This document shows, one piece after another, positions 27,824 to 36,588 of a stretch of 64,000 bases of DNA. Under the pieces are notes generated by a model. It saw only the letters and a list, made by a program, of their open reading frames with translations, searched no databases and had not been told where the DNA came from. Every line of letters starts with the position of its first letter. Position 1 is the stretch's first letter. The translations under genes were made by a program, and so were the position numbers. This stretch comes from Stenotrophomonas rhizophila (lineage in GTDB: Bacteria; Pseudomonadota; Gammaproteobacteria; Xanthomonadales; Xanthomonadaceae), in the NCBI RefSeq assembly GCF_000661955.1, contig NZ_CP007597.1, positions 1,977,605 to 2,041,604 of the forward strand. The letters are read 5' to 3'.

Positions 27824-27897
27824 GTAGAGCCACCCCATGGGTGGCTGCACGCAAAACCCGCGATCTGATGGCACAGCCACCCATGGGGTGGCTCTAC
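27824..27897. repeat. SMAG-type REP pair after the lactate operon
   Basis: GTAG-AGCCACCC-CAT-GGGTGGCT (27824-27846) and its mirror AGCCACCC-ATG-GGGTGGCT-CTAC (27875-27897), facing each other with GTAG ends outward. Stem sequence differs from the copies near 17,200 and 19,200, so this is another subfamily. It lies between the convergent dld and I78 genes. Confidence 0.85.
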
Positions 27898-27908
27898 CCG
27901 GTGGGGAA

Positions 27909-28229
27909 TCACTCGCAGCGGACGGCGGTGATCACGTTCTGCTTGTCGATGAACACGCGCAGGCGATCCTGGCGAAGGTCACGGGTGGTGATGGTTTCCG
28001 GGCCAATCGGGTTGACCAGGCCGGCACCGCTCTGCGCCGACAGCTTGCGCATGGTGGCTTCATCGGCCGGCTGTCCCACGGCCCACTCCAGGCCATCGGC
28101 CTTGCACAGGCCCGGACCCTTGACCTGCGGACCGGGGGTGCTGACGCAGGCGCTGAGCGCCAGGCTGGCGACAAGGGCCAGCGTGGCGGCCAGGCGGCCG
28201 GAAGTAACGCTGCGCGAATGGAAAGTCAT
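27909..28229 (-). CDS. I78-family peptidase inhibitor lipoprotein
   Basis: 106 aa. Signal peptide with lipobox LSAC (Cys28), then an I78 inhibitor domain: GLEWAVGQPADEATMRKLSA, RDLRQDRLRVFIDKQNVITA and a final CE, with the two conserved Cys of the family (Cys42-like in GLCKAD and the C-terminal Cys). It would protect the envelope against serine proteases from outside or from the cell itself. Confidence 0.85.
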   Translation of the reverse strand: MTFHSRSVTSGRLAATLALVASLALSACVSTPGPQVKGPGLCKADGLEWAVGQPADEATMRKLSAQSGAGLVNPIGPETITTRDLRQDRLRVFIDKQNVITAVRCE

Positions 28230-28335
28230 GGGGTCGCTCCTGCGGATTCAGGCGCTGACGATACCACTGCCGCCGCGATCTTCGCGTGGTGGCAACGCTA
28301 CACTGCACGCCGTCGCAAAAGAGTGGGAGAGGGCA

Positions 28336-28830
28336 GTGCTGCACGTGTTCATGCTGGGCGGGCGCCATGCGCGTGCGCGCATCGAGGTCCATGACGTGGC
28401 CTTCGCCAATGTCGACCGCCCCGAAGATGCCTACCCGCAGTTGCGCCGGGAGTGGTTCGGAGACGCCAAGGGCCTGCACGTGGACGGCTGGCTGGCAGTG
28501 GACGGGGTGGACGGCCATCAGGTCCGTTTCGGCGACGTTGCCCCGGGCCCGGCTGCGCCGCGCCTGTTCTTCATCAACCTGGGCGGCTACGTGCCACGCG
28601 CGCTGGGCGAGGCGCACGACTACCTGCTGCTGGTCGCCGCTGACGTGGCCGACGCCAGGCAGAAGGCCAAGGGCCTGCGCGACGCCAGTTGGATCATGCC
28701 GCATACCGACGCGGTGCTGGACGTGGACGACTGCATCGCCATCGACCAGGTGGGCGGCCGCTACGTGCAGCTGCAACCGGGCGCGCATGCGGAGGTCACG
28801 CTGGTCAGCGATTACATCGTGATCGGCTGA
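28336..28830 (+). CDS. DUF1543-family protein
   Basis: 164 aa from a GTG at 28336 with ribosome site GAGAGGG; the ORF extending upstream overlaps the divergent inhibitor gene and is not real. Starts MLHVFMLGGRHARARIEVHD, with the repeated half-motif HDVAFANVDRPEDAYPQLRREWFG, typical of DUF1543. Function of the family unknown. No membrane segment. Confidence 0.8.
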   Translation: MLHVFMLGGRHARARIEVHDVAFANVDRPEDAYPQLRREWFGDAKGLHVDGWLAVDGVDGHQVRFGDVAPGPAAPRLFFINLGGYVPRALGEAHDYLLLVAADVADARQKAKGLRDASWIMPHTDAVLDVDDCIAIDQVGGRYVQLQPGAHAEVTLVSDYIVIG

Positions 28831-28843
28831 GCGCGCCCGTACC

Positions 28844-29389
28844 TCAGCCCGTGGGCGACGGCTGCCGGTCCATCGAGGGACAGCTTTCGGCCTGCTCCGC
28901 TGCGGCCACCGTGACCGTGGCGCGTTCGCCATCACGCTGGCGCAGGACGATGTCATCCACCCGCGCCCACTGGCCGTCCGCGCTGAAAGCGGTCTCGTAG
29001 GGCCCATGCACGAGCGAGAAACGGGCCAGCACCTGCGCCGCCTCCAGGTCCAGCAGGAACACGTTGGCGTAGCGACTGGTGCCGGGGGCCATCTGGTCCC
29101 ACGGGACGCCCCAGGCGAGCGCGCGGGTGCGGGCGCAGTTCACCTGCCACCCATCCACCGCCGATCCCAGCCGTATCCGGATCGCACGGGTGCCCCGCTT
29201 GAACACCACGTCATGGCCGCGGACCGCGACGTCGGTGACCGCGGCCGGAGGGCGGTGGGACGGGAGCGGCCGTTCTGTGTTGGCTGCCGCTACGCCACTG
29301 CAGGCCAGCAACAGCAGGCAGCCACCGGCGAGCCGGCCACCCCGGAGCACGAAGCGGCGTGTGCCCGCGTGATTACGGCGTCGCTTCAT
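28844..29389 (-). CDS. Small exported protein at the end of the vgrG1 cargo operon
   Basis: 181 aa from ATG 29389 (ribosome site GGACAGG), overlapping the upstream lipoprotein gene by 17 bp. Basic N-terminus followed by a hydrophobic stretch (GGRLAGGCLLLLACSGVAAA) is a signal peptide, possibly a lipobox (LLAC). The mature part is beta-rich with two Cys (NCARTRALAWG, ESCPSM). Not recognised. Last gene of a tightly overlapping series behind a cell-wall effector, so a candidate immunity or accessory protein; this is inference. Confidence 0.65.
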   Translation of the reverse strand: MKRRRNHAGTRRFVLRGGRLAGGCLLLLACSGVAAANTERPLPSHRPPAAVTDVAVRGHDVVFKRGTRAIRIRLGSAVDGWQVNCARTRALAWGVPWDQMAPGTSRYANVFLLDLEAAQVLARFSLVHGPYETAFSADGQWARVDDIVLRQRDGERATVTVAAAEQAESCPSMDRQPSPTG

Positions 29390-30122
29390 CCTGTCCGCCA
29401 CGCCGCGTGTAGACGGCCTTCCAGACGGCATCCAGATGCTTCTGGAACAGCGGCGGGGCATCCTTGTAGGACGCGCTGTCCTGGCGCTCGCCGCCGAACG
29501 GTGCGTCGCCTTCGATGGTGACAAGCGATTCGCCGTCGATGCGGTAGACATCGTTGTCGCGCCGAAGTTCGATCACGATCTGCTGCGGGTCCACGCCGCC
29601 GCCGCAGAAGCTGTGGCTGGCCAGGGTGAGCTCGGCCACGCCATCGCCGTCCAGGTCGCTGGCGCCGCTCTGGTCGAGAAAGTAGCCCGCGTCCAGGTCC
29701 AGGCCTTCGCACTCGGTCGGGCTTTCGCTCTGCCAACGCTGCACGAAGGGAGCGTCGGCGGCGGCGCGGCCATACAGGGTGGCGGTCAAGGTGGCCACGT
29801 CCATGTCCTGGTCGCTGTCGGCGTCGTGCGTGCGCGTATCGGTGCGCGCCAGTACCAGCAGGCCTTCACCGGCGGTGTCGCGGTAGTGCACCAGCTTCAG
29901 CGGGTCACGGATGCCCAGGCCATCGGTTTCGCTGCCGGGCAGGGCGGGCAGGACCGCAAACCCACCGGTCGCCGGCTGCGCGGGCGCTGCGGCAGAAGCG
30001 GGGCCTTCAGGGGCGGCATCGGTGGCGACATCGGTGTCCGTTGCCGCCTTGCCAGGCCCGCCGCATGCGGCCAACGCCAGCGCGCAGGCCACGGCGAGCC
30101 AGCTGCTGCGGTCAACGCTCAT
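29373..30122 (-). CDS. Lipoprotein, candidate immunity protein for the two-headed T6SS effector
   Basis: 249 aa from ATG 30122, which overlaps the stop of the effector gene by 11 bp. Lipobox LAAC (Cys20) with a Thr/Ala-rich tether (21-55), then an acidic folded part containing an EF-hand-like calcium loop DLDGDGVAELTLASHSF and further Asp-rich segments. Placement right after a periplasm-acting peptidoglycan hydrolase and export to the periplasm fit an immunity protein. Family not recognised. Confidence 0.7.
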   Translation of the reverse strand: MSVDRSSWLAVACALALAACGGPGKAATDTDVATDAAPEGPASAAAPAQPATGGFAVLPALPGSETDGLGIRDPLKLVHYRDTAGEGLLVLARTDTRTHDADSDQDMDVATLTATLYGRAAADAPFVQRWQSESPTECEGLDLDAGYFLDQSGASDLDGDGVAELTLASHSFCGGGVDPQQIVIELRRDNDVYRIDGESLVTIEGDAPFGGERQDSASYKDAPPLFQKHLDAVWKAVYTRRGGQDEATP

Positions 30123-32016
30123 TGCCGCTGGCCTTGGTGACGACGACGATGCCGAGGGCGTCATTGAGGGTTTTGGCGTGGGTCGCATCGAGTTTCGGAT
30201 CCTTCAGTTCTTTGTTGGCGAAGGCCAGGTAGGCCTTGGGCACGTAATAGCGCAGCGACGCTGGATTGTATTTGACGAAGTTGATCTGGTCGCTCTGGTT
30301 GCCGCCCAGCAGGATCGGGCTGCTGCCATCGAGCGCGTAGACAAAGCCCACGTGGCTGGTCTTGACCAGCGCGATCGCGCCAAATACCGGTGCATCGATC
30401 TGCACGTAGTTGGTGGTGTCGGCGGCGAACGAGCGGGCGCGGTAGGGATGCGGGTTGGAGATGGGGTACCCGGCCTTGCGCATGCAGTAGTTCACGAACG
30501 AGGCACACCAGGCGTTGTCTCCGCCGGCCATGGTCTTGAACTGCTTGCCGTAGCCGATTTCGTCGTGGAAGTTGATCGTCTTGGTGATCACTGCTTCCTT
30601 CTTGCCCGACCACTTCTTGGCCTGCGCGTAGGCATGCTCGATCCACGGCGCACGTTGCTGCGAGTACGGTACCAACGCGATCGGGTGGGCCTGGTTCTCG
30701 GCACTGCGCACCGGCCGGGTGTCCACGGCCGCGGGCGGCTTTACCGCCGGCTGCTTGGGCGGGGCAACCGGCGGCGGCTTGACCAGGCTGGGCGCCGGCC
30801 CGCTCGGCTTGCTGGAGGCAGGCGGCTGGGTGGTCTTGGGCTTGGTGACTGCGGTGGAGGCCGGTTCTGCCTTCTTCGCACCGGCCGGCAGGTTGATCGA
30901 CTGCCCCGGGCTGATCTTGTTGCGGTCCTTGATCGCCGGGTTGGCGGCCATGAGCTGGTCGACCGAAACGCCGTGGCGGTCGGCGATGCCCGACAGCGTG
31001 TCGCCGCGCTTGATCGCATAGCTGTTCCGGGCGGCGGCGGGTGCGGCATCGTTGGCGGCCGCGCCGGACGTGCTGCCCTGCGGTGCCGGCCCGTAGATCC
31101 AGATCACCTCGCCCGGAAAGACCTTGTTGCGGTCCCGGATCCGGTTGTTGCTGACCAGTTCGTCCACGCTGGTCTTGAACTTGCTGGCCACCGTGCCGAG
31201 CGTGTCCTTTGGCTGGATCACATAGCGGATCGGCGCGCGCTTGGCGTCGCGCGGACTGCTGTCGGGGTTGTGCGGCTGCGAGCCGGCCAGCGCGGTGACC
31301 AGCGGCCGCGCGAACAGCAACGACGTCGACGCCTGGTCCAGCACGAACTCGCCGATCTTGGTGCCCACCTTGCCGGCCTCCTCGGCGAACAGCTGCACCA
31401 TCTCACCCGGCTTGCTGGTGATGAACGCCGGCAGCACGCCATAGGCGTTGGTAGTGAGCTTCTTCTCCTTGCCGGTGCTGGTCTTGGCCACCACGGGGAA
31501 GGACGGCAGCGGCTTGGCGCCATCGGACAGCGACACCTGGGTGGCGTGCACGATCTTTTCCTTGCGCGTGTCCGAATTGGCGTTGAAGCCTTCGTACTGT
31601 TCCATCGCCGCGACCATGCCGTTGAACTGCTCGTCGGTCATGTCCTTGATGACCGTCTGGTCGGTCGCGCCGGACTTCTTGCGCACGAACGCCAGGTACT
31701 TGGCCGTGTCGTTCTCGCCTTCCGGGGCATAGGTGTGCATCGCGTTGTACAACGTCATGTCGTTGTACTTGCGCCGCAGCAGGGCGCGCTTCTCCTTGCG
31801 GCCTTCCTCGGCGCTGGAAAAGATGGCGAACTTGCCGCTGGCCGTGTCGGCCTGGCCGATCATGCTGACGTACTTGCCGCCAGGGCGCAGGTTGCCCGGG
31901 TTGTTGAGCAGCCACGCCAACGTACCGCCGGTGCGCAACATCTTGTCGCCGTTCGCAGCGGTGAATTCCACCGTGCGGATGTCCTTGTGAAATACCGCGC
32001 TGATGTACGTGGTCAT
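30112..32016 (-). CDS. Predicted T6SS effector: lysozyme-like domain, two LysM repeats, C-terminal TIGR02594-type amidase
   Basis: 634 aa, no signal peptide. Residues ~25-150 resemble the phage P5-type lysozyme-like family (NNPGNLRPGG, GKFAIFSSAEEGRKEK, ENDTAKYLAFV). LysM repeats at ~263-309 and ~332-377. A Pro/Lys-rich linker spans ~380-435. Residues ~448-600 are a Cys-His hydrolase of the TIGR02594/CHAP kind: Cys504 in NAWCASFVNYC, His555 in SHVGF, Asn573 in LGGNQSDQ. It would cut both glycan and peptide parts of peptidoglycan. Sits behind vgrG1 and one periplasmic gene and is followed by a lipoprotein. The absence of an export signal in a T6SS operon supports tip-borne delivery. Confidence 0.82.
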   Translation of the reverse strand: MTTYISAVFHKDIRTVEFTAANGDKMLRTGGTLAWLLNNPGNLRPGGKYVSMIGQADTASGKFAIFSSAEEGRKEKRALLRRKYNDMTLYNAMHTYAPEGENDTAKYLAFVRKKSGATDQTVIKDMTDEQFNGMVAAMEQYEGFNANSDTRKEKIVHATQVSLSDGAKPLPSFPVVAKTSTGKEKKLTTNAYGVLPAFITSKPGEMVQLFAEEAGKVGTKIGEFVLDQASTSLLFARPLVTALAGSQPHNPDSSPRDAKRAPIRYVIQPKDTLGTVASKFKTSVDELVSNNRIRDRNKVFPGEVIWIYGPAPQGSTSGAAANDAAPAAARNSYAIKRGDTLSGIADRHGVSVDQLMAANPAIKDRNKISPGQSINLPAGAKKAEPASTAVTKPKTTQPPASSKPSGPAPSLVKPPPVAPPKQPAVKPPAAVDTRPVRSAENQAHPIALVPYSQQRAPWIEHAYAQAKKWSGKKEAVITKTINFHDEIGYGKQFKTMAGGDNAWCASFVNYCMRKAGYPISNPHPYRARSFAADTTNYVQIDAPVFGAIALVKTSHVGFVYALDGSSPILLGGNQSDQINFVKYNPASLRYYVPKAYLAFANKELKDPKLDATHAKTLNDALGIVVVTKASGNER

Positions 32017-32027
32017 GGGCTCGACGC

Positions 32028-32537
32028 TCAGGGGGATGGCGGCGCTGCCAGCGCCTGGGTGACGGTTTTCTTGCCAACGTTGCGGGTGCTGCGCAGCACG
32101 AACACCCAGCGGTCTTCGTCAGGCTGGCGCACCAGCTCATACCGCTTCACTTCCACGCTGGCGTTGTCGTCGTACGGCGTGTCCTCATACTTGAGTTGGG
32201 CCGTGGACAGCCAGGTCTTGCCGCCGGCCTGCACCACGCGGGCGTCGCTCAACGGGAAGTCCGCGGTCGCGGTGGTCTTGAACACGAATTCGCTGGGGGC
32301 CGCATCCGGCTTGGCCAGCAGCGGCACCTGGTTCCACACCGCGTCCTTGCCCTGCGGCTGCCACTGGAAGCTGTAGACGTAGAAGCTGTGCGCGTTGAAA
32401 TGGTTGACCAGGCCCGAGTTCACCCGCAGCGTGCCTTGCGCGCTGGCGATGGTGGCGGTACCGGGCTTGTACTGCTGGGCCTGCGCCGGGGCGGCGGCGA
32501 TCGCGGCGGCCAGCAGCAGATACGACAGGGTTTTCAT
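32028..32537 (-). CDS. Periplasmic protein coupled to vgrG1, possible immunity protein
   Basis: 169 aa with a signal peptide (MKTLSYLLLAAAIAAAPAQA). Start overlaps the vgrG1 stop (ATGA); 11 bp separate it from the effector gene. The mature part is beta-rich, without Cys pairs or catalytic motif. Family not recognised. Being exported and placed between tip and wall-degrading effector, it could be the immunity protein instead of, or together with, the later lipoprotein. Confidence 0.72.
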   Translation of the reverse strand: MKTLSYLLLAAAIAAAPAQAQQYKPGTATIASAQGTLRVNSGLVNHFNAHSFYVYSFQWQPQGKDAVWNQVPLLAKPDAAPSEFVFKTTATADFPLSDARVVQAGGKTWLSTAQLKYEDTPYDDNASVEVKRYELVRQPDEDRWVFVLRSTRNVGKKTVTQALAAPPSP

Positions 32538-35398
32538 GCGTGATCGTTCTCGTTGCCGAGCAGTTCGAGGATCTGCTCCGGGGTCAGGGCGCCCGTCTGC
32601 GCGGCGGCATCGAGCTCGCCGCGGTAGCGGTCGCCATCGGGGTCGTCATCGTTGTCGCCGTCTTCTTCCGGCGGCGCGGCGGTGGCGGCGGTGATCTTTT
32701 CCCACTTGTCCTCACCGACCTGCAGGGTGAGCGTCCTGCCCAGCCCCTCGGACATCACGCGCGGCAGGCGGCCATCCTCGCCAACGGTGCCGGCGGCCAC
32801 TTCCTTGTTGTCCTGGTCGACGATCTTGAAGGGCAGGTTGGTCCAGCCCAAGTCGCCGGCCAGCACGTCCGCGCCTTCCACCGCGAAGCGCAGGCTGTCG
32901 GTAAAGGCGAAGGTCTGGTCGGGCAGCGCGGGAACGGCAGCGGCGTCGCTGGCCCCACCCAGGAACGGATGCTGCCCGGCCTTGACGGTAAACGTGCCGG
33001 GGCAGCTGAAGGTGATGTCCCCACCTTCCAGCGTGATCGCGCTGTTGCCGGCCTGCAGCACGACTTTCTGCTGGGCCAGCACGTCGATGCGGTCGTCGGT
33101 GGCGGTGATGGTGATGGCCTGGTCGGCCAGCAGTTCCAGCTCGCCGGTGTGCGCCTGCAGGCTGACCGGGCCGTTGGCCGCGATCACCTTGATCGGGCCG
33201 TCCTGCGTAAACAGCGCGGTGTGCTCGCCGGACACGGTGGAGACGGTTTCGCCGGCGCTGATGTGCAGGTCCTGCTGCACGGTCATCTGCAGGTTCTGCC
33301 CGGCGTAGGCCACCGCACTGGCCGGGGTGGTCCAGATGATCTGCTCGGGCGACTCGGCCAGCAGCAGGGCCGCGGCAAAGCGCTCCACCGGGTTGCTGCC
33401 CGGGGTGCGGCCATCGTCGGGCTTCATTGCCGACTGGCCGTTGACCTCGCCGTCGTACTTGCCGTCCACCTGCGGATCGATCTTCTCGCGCAGCTGGGTG
33501 GTGCTTTTCAGCGCCGATAGGGCCGGTACGTTCTGCTGCTGCAGGGTGTCGTGCATGCCTTCCAGGCTGCGTTCGGCGCCCTTGAGCTGGGCCACGGCCT
33601 CGTTGCTGTCCAGCACCGTGGAGGCGCCATTGCTGCGCGCGGTGGTGGAGATCAGCAGGCCCTTGGCCGCGTGCACATTGCCCCAGCCCTGGGTGGCCAG
33701 CTCGAAGCCCTGGCCGCGCAGTGCGCCGCGACGGGTGTCGCCGTGTTCGATCAGGTAGCCCAGTTCCAGCCGGCTGTCGGCCAGCGAGGTCTGCAGACGC
33801 GTGCGCAGCTGCCCCGGGGTGTCGTCGATCACCCACTGCTGGGTGCCGCCACCGTCATGGGACTGCGTATGCAGGCCGCTGAGCACGCCCGGATGCTGGG
33901 CCTTCTCGTCGATGCCGCCGCCAAAGGGTGGGGCGACCTCGCCGTTGTAGAGCTGGCCGGTGATGCGCGGCTGGTCGATGTCCCCGTGCAGGAACTCCAC
34001 CAGCACCTCGCTGCCGATACGCGGCAGGAAATGCGTGCCCCAGTTCGGGCCGGCCACCCACTCGGCCACCGGCACCCAGCTGCCGCTGGTCTGGTCGCCC
34101 GGCGCATGCCCGGTGAGCTTGCTGCCGGTGTCGGTCAGCCCGCCCGGGTTGGGCGCGGTGCCGCGCTGCCAGCCGAACTGGATGCGTACCTGGTGCTCGC
34201 GATTGGGCGTGACCACGCTGTCGGACACGCCGACCACGCGGGCGGTCTGCGGGCCGTGCAGGGTCGGGCGGTCCTGCGGCAAGGCGCGGATCGGGGCGTC
34301 GCTAGGGGCGGCCAGGAAGCGGTTGCGGTAGCTGCCGTTCTCCAGGGCGGATTCGCCAAGCAGTTCAACGATGCCGTGGCCCAGGTTATTGACGGCCACA
34401 TGCGCTACCGCCAACAGCTGGAAGGTCTGGCCCTGGTGCTGCGGATGCTGGGTGAGGGTGAAGCGGTTGCCGGCGGCCAGCACGCGCACGCTGCCGCTGC
34501 CCTGGAACAGGGTCATCGGTACGCGCAGCGCATCCAGCCGGGCCTGGGCCTCATCGTCGGCCGAGCCGCCCTTGCCGAAGCGGCCGGCACGCGGCTGCAC
34601 ATAGACTTCCAGCGTCGGCAGCTCGCCGGCCTCGGCCTGGCTCTGGCCGCTCACCGCCTGCAGCTGTTCGCTGTGCCAGCTGGCCACGCTGCTGGCGTTG
34701 GGCACCAGTTGGCGCTGCTCGGCAAACGCGGTGATGCCATCGAGTGCTTCGGCCATGTCGGCGCGGTGAAAGCGCTGTGCGCCCAGATCGGTCAGTTCGG
34801 CGCCGGGCTCGAACACCACCAGCGTGTGCGCGGCGGTATCGCCCTGGGTCTGCTCGATCCGCCAGGCCAGGCCGGCCTCGGCCAGCAGCCGGGTCACAAA
34901 GCCCCAGTCGCTCTCGCGGTACTGGGTGGTGATGGCGCGGGCGGGCAGGGTGGACTGCACGTCGAAGCGGAACACCGCCTGCGGGTAGTCGCCGAAGATC
35001 TGCTCGCAGATGGTGCGGGTGTCCAGTTCCTGGAAGATCACCGCGTTGCGGCGCAGCTCCAGCAGCGCCGTCCACGGCTCCAGGGTAAGCCGATAGCGGG
35101 CCAGGCCACCGTCGCTGCCCAGCTGGGCCACCTCGGTGCACAGCCCATGCCATTGGCGCAGGCCGCCGTCGGCTTGCCGCAGCTGCAGGGTGAGCGGCTG
35201 TTCCAGCCACGGGTCCATGTCCAGGAACGCATCGGTGGACAGGCAGTCGATCTCGAAGCGGGTACTGCCACAGACCGATTCCTGGCCCTCGAAGCGCTCC
35301 ACGACCAGGCCTGGGGCAGGGCCCTGCAACTGGATCAGACGTGCCTGCTGCGAGGGGGCGCCCAGCGAAGCCAGCAACTGTGCGGGGGAGACATCCAT
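32534..35398 (-). CDS. vgrG: VgrG1, T6SS spike protein with DUF2345 and variable tail
   Basis: 954 aa. Gp27-like part ~20-390, gp5 OB-fold ~400-530 (VRIQFGWQRGTAPNPGG, WVAGPNWGTHFLPRIGSEVL), DUF2345 and beta-helix to ~815, then an own C-terminal domain of ~135 residues (from PALPDQTFAFTDSLRF), including an acidic stretch EEDGDNDDDPDGD and an ending ILELLGNENDHA. The tail is probably the cargo docking domain. The DNA from 32958 to 35353 is almost identical to vgrG2; the tail is not. Heads the operon carrying the two-headed wall hydrolase. Confidence 0.95.
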   Translation of the reverse strand: MDVSPAQLLASLGAPSQQARLIQLQGPAPGLVVERFEGQESVCGSTRFEIDCLSTDAFLDMDPWLEQPLTLQLRQADGGLRQWHGLCTEVAQLGSDGGLARYRLTLEPWTALLELRRNAVIFQELDTRTICEQIFGDYPQAVFRFDVQSTLPARAITTQYRESDWGFVTRLLAEAGLAWRIEQTQGDTAAHTLVVFEPGAELTDLGAQRFHRADMAEALDGITAFAEQRQLVPNASSVASWHSEQLQAVSGQSQAEAGELPTLEVYVQPRAGRFGKGGSADDEAQARLDALRVPMTLFQGSGSVRVLAAGNRFTLTQHPQHQGQTFQLLAVAHVAVNNLGHGIVELLGESALENGSYRNRFLAAPSDAPIRALPQDRPTLHGPQTARVVGVSDSVVTPNREHQVRIQFGWQRGTAPNPGGLTDTGSKLTGHAPGDQTSGSWVPVAEWVAGPNWGTHFLPRIGSEVLVEFLHGDIDQPRITGQLYNGEVAPPFGGGIDEKAQHPGVLSGLHTQSHDGGGTQQWVIDDTPGQLRTRLQTSLADSRLELGYLIEHGDTRRGALRGQGFELATQGWGNVHAAKGLLISTTARSNGASTVLDSNEAVAQLKGAERSLEGMHDTLQQQNVPALSALKSTTQLREKIDPQVDGKYDGEVNGQSAMKPDDGRTPGSNPVERFAAALLLAESPEQIIWTTPASAVAYAGQNLQMTVQQDLHISAGETVSTVSGEHTALFTQDGPIKVIAANGPVSLQAHTGELELLADQAITITATDDRIDVLAQQKVVLQAGNSAITLEGGDITFSCPGTFTVKAGQHPFLGGASDAAAVPALPDQTFAFTDSLRFAVEGADVLAGDLGWTNLPFKIVDQDNKEVAAGTVGEDGRLPRVMSEGLGRTLTLQVGEDKWEKITAATAAPPEEDGDNDDDPDGDRYRGELDAAAQTGALTPEQILELLGNENDHA
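32958..35353 (-). repeat. vgrG core direct repeat, copy 1
   Basis: About 2.4 kb matching 39641-42036 at a constant offset of 6683 bp with only scattered substitutions and no visible indel. It covers nearly all of the vgrG core and stops at the codons where the C-terminal tails differ. Confidence 0.9.
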
Positions 35399-35638
35399 AT
35401 CGACAATCCCATGTCAGGAGTGCAACCAAGCATGTGCCCGGCGGCGGTCGCATCAGCGCCCAACACCGCCAGTCCCCACGCCACTTACCCGGGACCATAA
35501 CAAACCCCGTCCCCGGGCCATTTCACCTACGGTTCCGGTCACGTCCCCAGACGCGCGCCCGGCAACGGCTGGGCAAGGAATGGGGGTAATTCTGGCGCAT
35601 CCGACGAGATACGCGGCAATCGTGTCAAAGAGTAGGCG

Positions 35639-36480
35639 TCAAAGTGTGACGAACAGCACCATATGGGGCGTCGTCGCGTCCGGATTCCATCGTGGCGCCC
35701 AGTCTCGTGACCCTCGGTATGGCGGTGGGCGCTCCCGGCTCGCAGAAGCCATCTTGCCACTGGCGCTGCCGGGTCCGCCTGATGCGGGTACATGGCGAAG
35801 TCCGCCTCCTTCGAGGGCTGGATCCTGTAAACCTCGGCACAGTGCCCGTTGATGTACGTTCCTGTTGCTGTTGGAGATGCCTCCGCCCCCGACCAGGAGC
35901 TCACATGGCTTTCGTCCAGCACCGGGCACAGCGTGCCGTCCGCCACCACGAAGGTATAGCGCCCGGTCTGGCCGATACGTGCAACCGCAGTATTGCTCGT
36001 CGGCTTTTTTCCCGCAGGCGGCAGCCGGTAGTAGACATTTGCGGTGGGCCACATCCGGATTCCGGAGATGCGCGCCTCCATCATCTGGTCGCCGATTGCC
36101 CCCGGCTCGTTGGAATCAACGACCACGCCATTGCGATCAAAGACCTAGACTTACTCCAGCCCGGGTGCCACCGGGTTGCCCGACAAGAGGACGGCACGGA
36201 ACGGCCAGTCCTTCGCGGCGTGATAACTGGCCGTGCTATTGGGCGGAAGGTTCGCGTTTCCGAACGGAAGCAGCCAATGTGCCTTTTCGTCGGGCGGCGT
36301 CACATCGTGATACGGATCCGCGCCTTCCCCGGGGCGACATCCGTAGATCCGGCCTTCCACGGTGCTGATGGTGCGTGGCGGCGCTGGGCAGTTGACGGAC
36401 CCGATTGCCTCCGGAAGCGTTTCAAAGGGCGGTTGCGACAGCGAGGCGGCCGTCAGCAGGACTGTCAGTAGCGTACTCAT
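35639..36480 (-). pseudogene. Broken gene with two in-frame stops and a probable frameshift
   Basis: From ATG 36480 (MSTLLTVLLTAASLS, signal-peptide-like) the frame is open for 109 codons, then meets TAA (36151-36153), one Val codon, then TAG. The same frame continues for over 100 sensible codons (VFDRNGVVVDSNEPGAIGDQ, ADGTLCPVLDESHVSSW). Near 35,750 coding character passes to another frame, which ends RWNPDATTPHMVLFVTL at 35639. The intact ancestor would be an exported protein of about 280 aa. It lies behind the putative immunity gene of the vgrG2 cargo and before vgrG1, so it is probably a decayed orphan immunity or cargo gene. Family not recognised. Confidence 0.7.
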
Positions 36481-36588
36481 GGTTGATCGGTGCCCATGCT
36501 GATATGCACGTGGTGAACGTGGGTGTCATCTGTGGCGCACTACCCGTCGTAACGCGATCTCGTTGCTCCTCATAGCGCTGGTGACTCT

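Noticed and set aside
33551..35500. Long plus-strand open frames opposite both vgrG genes (also 40234-42066) that are similar to each other
   Set aside because: Their mutual similarity follows from the vgrG duplication itself; no start signal or domain supports them.
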